A stretch of DNA of 64,000 nt from Adiantum capillus-veneris. Lineage: Eukaryota; Streptophyta; Polypodiopsida; Polypodiales; Pteridaceae. Location: positions 84,209,025 to 84,273,024 of the forward strand of contig CM043958.1 of the NCBI GenBank assembly GCA_014529385.2, in the 5' to 3' direction. Under the pieces are notes generated by a model, which saw only the letters and a list, made by a program, of their open reading frames with translations, made no database searches and had not been told where the DNA came from. Positions 58,232-64,000 of the stretch are shown in pieces (the first letter of the stretch is position 1; the number at the start of each line of letters is the position of its first letter). A program made the position numbers and the translations under genes.

Positions 58232-59200
58232 GATGTATTAGTGACAACAAGGTCAAAAGCAAAGTTGAAACCTCCATTGAACTGGGAGGAGCAGAAGGAG
58301 ATTCGGGATGAGGTAACTGAAAATTTGATGGAAAAGGAGCAACAACAGATCAAGCTGAAATCGAAGGAGCAAGGGGTTAAAAAGGAGGAGAAGGAAAGAG
58401 AAAGGATGGATGCCTTGTTTGAAGAGTTAACTAATTCCTCTACACATTTTACCTTGGATAAGTTGTTGTCATTAGTTCCAATTTTCAGGGATAAATTATA
58501 TATAGTAGTGCGGAGGTCAAAGACTGTTCCGAGTATGAATGAGGTGCAACAGACAGTTCAGAGTTTCCAGATTAGCCCGAAGGATGTGGATTTTTCAGTA
58601 CTGACACTGTCGTTGGAATATAATAACCGCAAATTTTTCGATGTTCTATTGGAAGGTGGATCAGGTGTCAACATACTTTTGGAATCGGAATTTTTAAGGA
58701 TGCAAGATGTCAGGTTGGAACCAGCTCCATTTTAAGTGCGTATGGCTGATCAGAGCAGAGTTCAACCAGTGGGGATGTTAAGGAGGCAAGGTATTATCAT
58801 TCATGGATTGCAGTTTATGGTTAACTTTGTAATCATCAGGATGAAGGATTCAAAAAATACTTATTCTATGTTGTTGGGGACGCCATGGTTTTGCACGGCT
58901 AAGCTAAAACAGTATTGGGAAAAAAAATGAAGTGATGGTTAAGAAAGGAAGGAGAGAAGTTACATTACCAATGGGGCCAAAGAAGGAATTGTCAGAATCG
59001 ACGAAGCCAATGTTGGCACAAGTAATTAACATGTCTGAAGGATTGGAGGATGATGAAGAGGCATATTTCCTAGTAGCAAATCCAACAATTGTTCCGGTAT
59101 TCGAGGTTGATGTGGAGCAAATCATTGGCAAATATGTATTGAAAGAGAACAGTTTGGGAATTGATCAGCTGCAGAAAAATACAGATGGTGTGGAATAGGA
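58232..59200 (+). pseudogene. pol: Pol N-terminal part and protease of gypsy element C
   Basis: The gag frame resumes at GAT 58,232 with LVTTRSKAKLKPPLNW and a Lys/Glu-rich coiled stretch. A retroviral-type protease follows (about 58,590-58,900) with FFDVLLEGGSGVNILLESEF, where Asp of the active-site triplet appears as Glu, and LLGTPW. Stops: TAA 58,733, TAG 59,196, TAA 59,205; a one-base shift in an A run near 58,922. Dead copy. Confidence 0.85.
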
Positions 59201-59273
59201 AAATTAACAAGAGAGGAAATTCCAAGAAGAAACTGTGATGGAGGATTTGGAGTTGGAGCCAAAGGAGGCAATT

Positions 59274-60887
59274 TAGAGAGCGGAGGCTCTATATGATAAG
59301 ATGATAAAGAAAGTTTCTCAAGTTAAGGAGGATGATTTACAGGATCTGAATTTGGGGACGGGGGATCATCCAAAGATTGTAAGAGTTAGTGTTCATTTGG
59401 AGGATGGTTTCAAGAAGGACTTGAAGGAATTACTATTGGAGTATATTGATGTCTTTGCATGGGATTATTTTGACTTGAAAGACATGGATCCTCAAGTTTA
59501 CAAGCATCATATAAATTTGAGAACAGATGCTGTTTCAGTGATTCAACAAAGATATAGGATGAATCCAAATTATGCCAAGCAAGTGAAAGAGGAATTGGAC
59601 AAATTGCTGAATGCAGGATTCATTGTGCGAGTGGATCAGGCGGAATGGTTGTCACCAATTGTGGTGGTACCTAAGAAGTCTGGGAAGTTAAGGGTTTGTG
59701 TGGATTACAAAAAATTGAATGCAGCAATAGTTTCAGATCCATTTCCATTACCTTTTATTGATTTAGTTCTGGATGATGTAGCGGAACATGAGATGTACAC
59801 TTTCCTTGATGGATTTTCAAGGTACAATCAAACACCAATGGTTGAGGAGGATATTGAAAAAACTGCTTTTATCACAGAATGGGAAGCTTTTGCATATACA
59901 GTGATGAGCTTTGGTTTGAAGAATGGACCACCATCGTTTTCGAAGACAGCATTTAAAACCTTTGAGCCACATTTGATAGATTTTATGAGAATTTTTATCG
60001 ATGATTTTTCAATTTTTGGGGAAAACGTCAGACATCTGGAATGTTTGCGAAAGTGTTTTGAAATATGTAGGATGTTTCGGATGTCACTTAATCCTCAGAA
60101 GTGTGCAATAGCAGTGCAGAAGGGAAAGTTGTTGGGACATATCATCCCTCAAGAAGGAATGTCGATTGATGGGAACAAGATTAGTGCAATACAGAAAGCT
60201 GTAGCTCCAGACAATTTGAAGGCAGTGATGCGGTTTGTTGGACAGATCAAATGGCATGGTAGGTATTTACGGTATTTGGCGGATGTAAGCGCACCACTTA
60301 GTCATTTGACCAAGAAGGAAGTGGAATTTGTTTGGGGAGAAGCGCAAGAAAAGGCTTTTTAGATTATCAAAAAGATGTTGGTGGTTTCACCTACACTTCA
60401 ACCAAATTGGGAATTTCCGTTTCATGTGTATGTAGATGCTTCCGACATGGCAGTAGGAGTTGTTTTAACGCAGGAGAAGATTAAGGGATGGTTTAGACCA
60501 GTTTATTATGCTAGTAGAATGTTGAGATCACCGGAGAAGAATTATACAGTTACGGAAAGGGAAGCTCTTGGAATGATTTTTGCTTTGGAAAAATTCCGAC
60601 ATTATCTGCTAGGGAATAAAGTGGTTTTCCATGTGGACCATTAGGCTTTATTGTTTTTGGTAAAGAAGCCAAAATTGGAAGGCAAATTAGCAAGATGGAT
60701 GCTCATGTTGCAAGAATTTGATTATATAGTTGTCCATACTCCAGGAACTCAGCATGCAGTGGCGGATTATCTCAGCAGATTGGAACATAAGGAGGAATTA
60801 CCAGGAGTATTGGATAAATTGCATGATGCGAATCTGTTCCGTGTGGAAGGACAGTCTTTTGATAATTGGTATGATCAGATGGTTTAG
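59274..60887 (+). pseudogene. pol: Reverse transcriptase and RNase H of gypsy element C
   Basis: The reverse transcriptase starts after HHINLRTDAVSVIQQRYR. It includes GFIVRVDQAEWLSPIVVVPK, KLRVCVDYKKLN, a YNQTPM segment, TAFITEWEAFAY, and FIDDFSIFG, the YxDD-box equivalent as in Athila/Tat-type elements. The thumb and connection (KLLGHII, MRFVGQIKWHGRYL) lead into RNase H (FHVYVDASDMAVGVVLTQE, TVTEREAL, FHVDH). In-frame TAG codons at 59,274, 60,360, 60,642 and 60,885. Frame otherwise unbroken for 1.6 kb. Confidence 0.92.
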
Positions 60888-62160
60888 TTTCTCGTGGATG
60901 GAGTTTTACCTTCGACAATGTCTCCGGATCAGAGGAAGAAGTTTGCATTGAGGAGCATACCATTTTTTATTATAGCTAGAACATTATATAGAAGAGGAGC
61001 AGATCAGATTTTACGCTGATGTGTTCCGGATGAAGAGCAGAAAGCAGTGTTGCAGGATGCACATTGGGGATCAGCTGGAGGATATTTCTTAGGGGAAATT
61101 ATAGGTCGGAAAATTTTACAAGCTGGACTTTGGTGGCCTTTGTTATTGAAAGATGCACATAGTTTTGCCAAGGAATGTGTTCAATGTCAGAAGATGGGTC
61201 AGCCTACACAAGGGGATAGGATGCAGGATCATCCTGTCTTGCTAGTGGAACCATTTCAAAAGTGGGGAATGGATTTTGTAGGCCCAATAAAACCACGGGC
61301 AAAGAGGACGGGTTCCCGATATATTCTTGTTGCAACAGATTATGCTACCAAATGGGTGGAAGCGATGGCTTTGAGAGATAATAAAGCAGCAAGTGTCGCA
61401 TGGTTTCTATATAAAAACATTTTGACAAGATTTGGATGTCCTATTGAGTTGGTGTCTGATCAGGAACACACTTTTTGAATTTCGTGATTCAGGAGTTGAC
61501 ATCCAGACATATGATTTTGCATAAGAAATCTACTCCATATCATCTGCAAGCAAATGGGCAGGCAGAAAGCTCTAATAAAGTGCTTGTGAGAATTTTGAAG
61601 AAGATTGTGTCGGAAAACAAATCAGATTGGGATGACAAGCTGGATTCAGCACTATGGGCTTTTCGAACGGCTTTTAAGGTGGCGACTATAATGACACCTT
61701 TCAAATTGGTGTTTGGAATCAAAGCTGTGGTGCCAATGGGATATGTAATTCCAACCTTGAGGTTGTCAATTCAACATAAGTTAAGTCCGGAGGAATCAAG
61801 TTCCCATAGACAGAAGGAGTTGCTTAAATTGGAAGAGGATAGAATTCAGAGTGCCTACTTGATGGAAGTTGGGCAGAAGAGGAGACAAACATGGATGTCC
61901 AGGCAGGTGAAATTCAAAATTTTTTAGGAGGGAGATTGGGTGATGTATTATAATTCTAAATTGGGACCACATCTGGGTAAGTTGAAGCTGACATATTTGG
62001 GACCTTATTAGATTGAATCAGAACAGGGCCAAGGAACATTTTTGTTGAAAGATGTCTTTGGAACCAAGATTTTGAAACCTGTGAATGGATTCAGACTGAA
62101 GAAATTTTATGGAAAGGTTCCTGAGGTTCCCAAGTGGATGGTCAATAAGGTTGAGGATAT
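60888..62160 (+). pseudogene. pol: Integrase of gypsy element C
   Basis: Zinc-binding HHCC motif (about 61,060-61,190: AHWGSAGGYF ... WWPLLLKDAH ... CVQCQK), catalytic core with GMDFVGPI and DYATKWVEA, LVSDQEHTF, then QANGQAESSNKV. A T-run frameshift at about 61,475 breaks it after the second Asp region. The C-terminus has FxEGDWVMYY, LGPY and FLLKDV. Stops at TGA 61,017, TAG 61,925 and TAG 62,009. No chromodomain follows. Confidence 0.9.
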
Positions 62161-62199
62161 TGGCAGTAAATTGTTAACAGTTGGTGTTTTGTGGGTTGC

Positions 62200-64000
62200 A
62201 ATGGAATTTTCAGAGGTAGAATTGGCAATTTGTTGTTGCAATTCAAAACCTGTAAAGGGATCTGGAATTCGGAATTTGGATTGCGGAATGGAAGTTGGAA
62301 TTTGGACTGTGGGATTGGAAGTCCAGAAAGAGGAAAGTCGGAGGAATGGAATTGGGCAAAAGGGTCCAGGGATACTCATTAGTGGGGGTACTCATTTTAA
62401 GGCTAAAAAATTGCTTAGTGTTGATGTGACTCACTTAAGGACGATTATTTTTTGGGCGAATCCTGCATGGCGTGCCCGAATCGAGGAGAAAATTCATCAT
62501 TATAAGATTAAGGTGGTGAGAAGATTTGGAGATCACATCCAAGTGTGTGAACGTCGTAGTTCATTGACTGTTAAGTCGGAGAAGAAGGGCGAAATGTTTT
62601 CTACAAATATTAAGAGAAAGCTGATGGCGGGTATGCAGGATGATGTGTCAGAATCAATGCCAAACACCAGGTTGATGAAGATGGCGATGGAGGAGCTGTT
62701 CAAGGCGAGGCAGCAAGAAGAGCACATCAAGGTGGAGAGTGATGAAGCTAAGTCTCTGAGTGATCAGGGGAGTGTGGAGATGGCGGTGGCAGCGTTTGAC
62801 CCAAATGAGGTGGAAACCCAGGTATGGCTTAAGCGCATAGGCCTTTATGAGTTTGCATGTCTACCTTGGGACGCATGGGCAGAGAATGAGTTCGCTGAGC
62901 AGCAGTGGAACATGATTAAGAAGAGTGATGGAGTGATTACAGGGAATGTGCGCTTGACACCAAGGTTTGTGTCCAAGGTTTTCAAAGTTCCGTATTTACC
63001 TGTGCCGGCTAAGGGGAGGAAGGTGACTGACTCCTAGATGAAAGGGGAATTTGGAAATCCGGTTGTGACGAAGGCATACTATATGGTGAAGAATACGGGG
63101 GGAATCAGAGCCTCAAATTTGTTTTGGTATTTGGAAAAGGTGTGCATTCTGTAGAAGACCGCTTACATGTCTAAGGAGGCTTTTGCACCACTGTTTCAGG
63201 CTGAGAGAGGCATTAAGGTTGATTGGGCATCAGTGTTGTATGATCGGATGCAGCTTACTGGAAAGAGAGATCGGTGTCGGACACCGGTAGTGGGCCGAGT
63301 GGCACCTTATTTGGCCGCAATTTTTGAGCATGTTCTGAAGGTTTCGTCAGTAGCAACAGGTGTGAAGACACCGGTTGCAGATGTGGTAAAGGAAGAGGGA
63401 ACATTATGTGGAATGAAGCGGAGGAAGTTGTTGTTGGGGTCTCCAACAGTTGAAAAAGGAAAATCACCTTTTAAAGTTTCTTGGAAGGGTTTAGAGGAGT
63501 CTGAATCAAAGTTGAACAATTTCACCCTGGAGTCAGAGTCTAAGAAGTCGGAGTCCAAAGGTAATAAGGTCACATTGTTTATGAAAGGAATGGGTGGAGC
63601 TGCGGAGAAGAGTGTTCCAAAAAGTTTGAAAGTTAAGGCAAGTAGCAATGACAGTTATGAGGCCAGGGGGATTTTCTCTGTGGAGGAGGCAGTAACTGTT
63701 TGACTCATTTGAATGAGTTCCTGCAAAATCAGGATGTGGCGCTTAGGGTGATGGAAGCTAAGAAGATGGAACATAAGTGTAGTGCTATTCCAGAATGGGA
63801 ATGCAGAAAGTCAGGATGCAGTTATTTCAAGAGAGGTCGGATAAGGAAAGATTGCAGGAGGAGGTTAAGAGGATTACAGCTGAGGCTATGGCAAGGAATG
63901 CTGAAGTTTTGAGTGTAGTTGAGGATTTTACTTGGGGGGCAAATAGACTGAAGACTGCAGTGGATGAGCAATTTAAAGAATTGGGGGACAAGGTGGCTGA
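62200..64000 (+). pseudogene. ORF3-like region after integrase in gypsy element C (runs off window)
   Basis: A short GGAATT-rich tract (62,200-62,370) is followed by a new domain. It has an acidic helix-rich start (62,580-62,800), WLKRIGLYEFACLPWDAWAE, then NVRLTPRFVSKVFKVPYLPV, NPVVTKAYYM, AYMSKEAFAPLF, and GRVAPYLAAIFEHVLKV. A Ser/Lys-rich linker and a coiled coil (63,810-64,000, in a shifted frame: QERSDKERLQEEVKRITAEA) follow. TAG stops at 63,035 and 63,152; a shift near 63,700. Position and helix pattern recall the 'putative plant transposon protein' ORF downstream of pol in Athila-type elements (from memory). Element B has a similar layout. Confidence 0.5.

Overview
This is land-plant nuclear DNA, almost all of it transposable elements nested in one another. 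Plant origin is shown by decayed copies of PsbW (photosystem II) and a GRXS17-type glutaredoxin, by plant-type retrotransposon primer-binding sites (initiator tRNA-Met and tRNA-Asp types), a chromodomain integrase and a tRNA-headed SINE. Long (GA)n tracts and dense nesting suggest a large genome, perhaps a fern or other seed-free plant, but the species cannot be fixed from sequence alone.

Layout. 1-3286: 5' part of a minus-strand LTR element (A), with repeats carrying ATCGCGAT dyads, a tRNA-Asp-type primer site and a 1.07-kb LTR. 3.3-8.1 kb: a decayed FCP1-like phosphatase relic (minus), a TTTTGACCATGTGGA repeat field and GA-rich tandem repeats. 8.1-14.2 kb: a related minus-strand element (B), with LTR, polypurine tract, one long decayed coiled-coil frame and a leader that again has ~300-bp-spaced dyads. 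14.2-18.1 kb: microsatellites, an inverted repeat and little else. 18.1-64 kb: one plus-strand Ty3/gypsy element (C) with two insertions. The first is a minus-strand chromodomain-gypsy chain (LTR remnant-internal-LTR-internal-LTR, 18.4-31.6 kb) in what looks like its 5' LTR. The second is a 23,996-bp DNA transposon (34,236-58,231) sitting between gag and pol.

The DNA transposon is the main discovery. It has perfect 22-bp terminal inverted repeats and a GAT target duplication, and removing it restores the gag-pol reading frame exactly. It carries a split transposase (minus), a histone H3-Ulp1 protease fusion gene ending in an H1-like basic tail, a BAH-like gene, a coiled-coil/RING-like gene, an FCP1-like phosphatase gene, and fragments of PsbW, GRXS17, a SWIB domain and LINE reverse transcriptase. 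Its right half is full of palindromic ACCACTT...AAGTGGT repeats, including a 52-bp-arm hairpin, many of them inside the transposase intron. The cargo has a chromatin/ubiquitin-like theme (H3, Ulp1, BAH, RING, SWIB), which suggests, as inference only, that the element manipulates or evades host chromatin silencing.

Element C has decayed in a patterned way: 14 of the 18 in-frame stops I placed in gag, pol and ORF3 are TAG, mostly where CAG is expected, as if from deamination at methylated CHG sites. No tRNA or rRNA gene, CRISPR array or intact ordinary host gene was seen.
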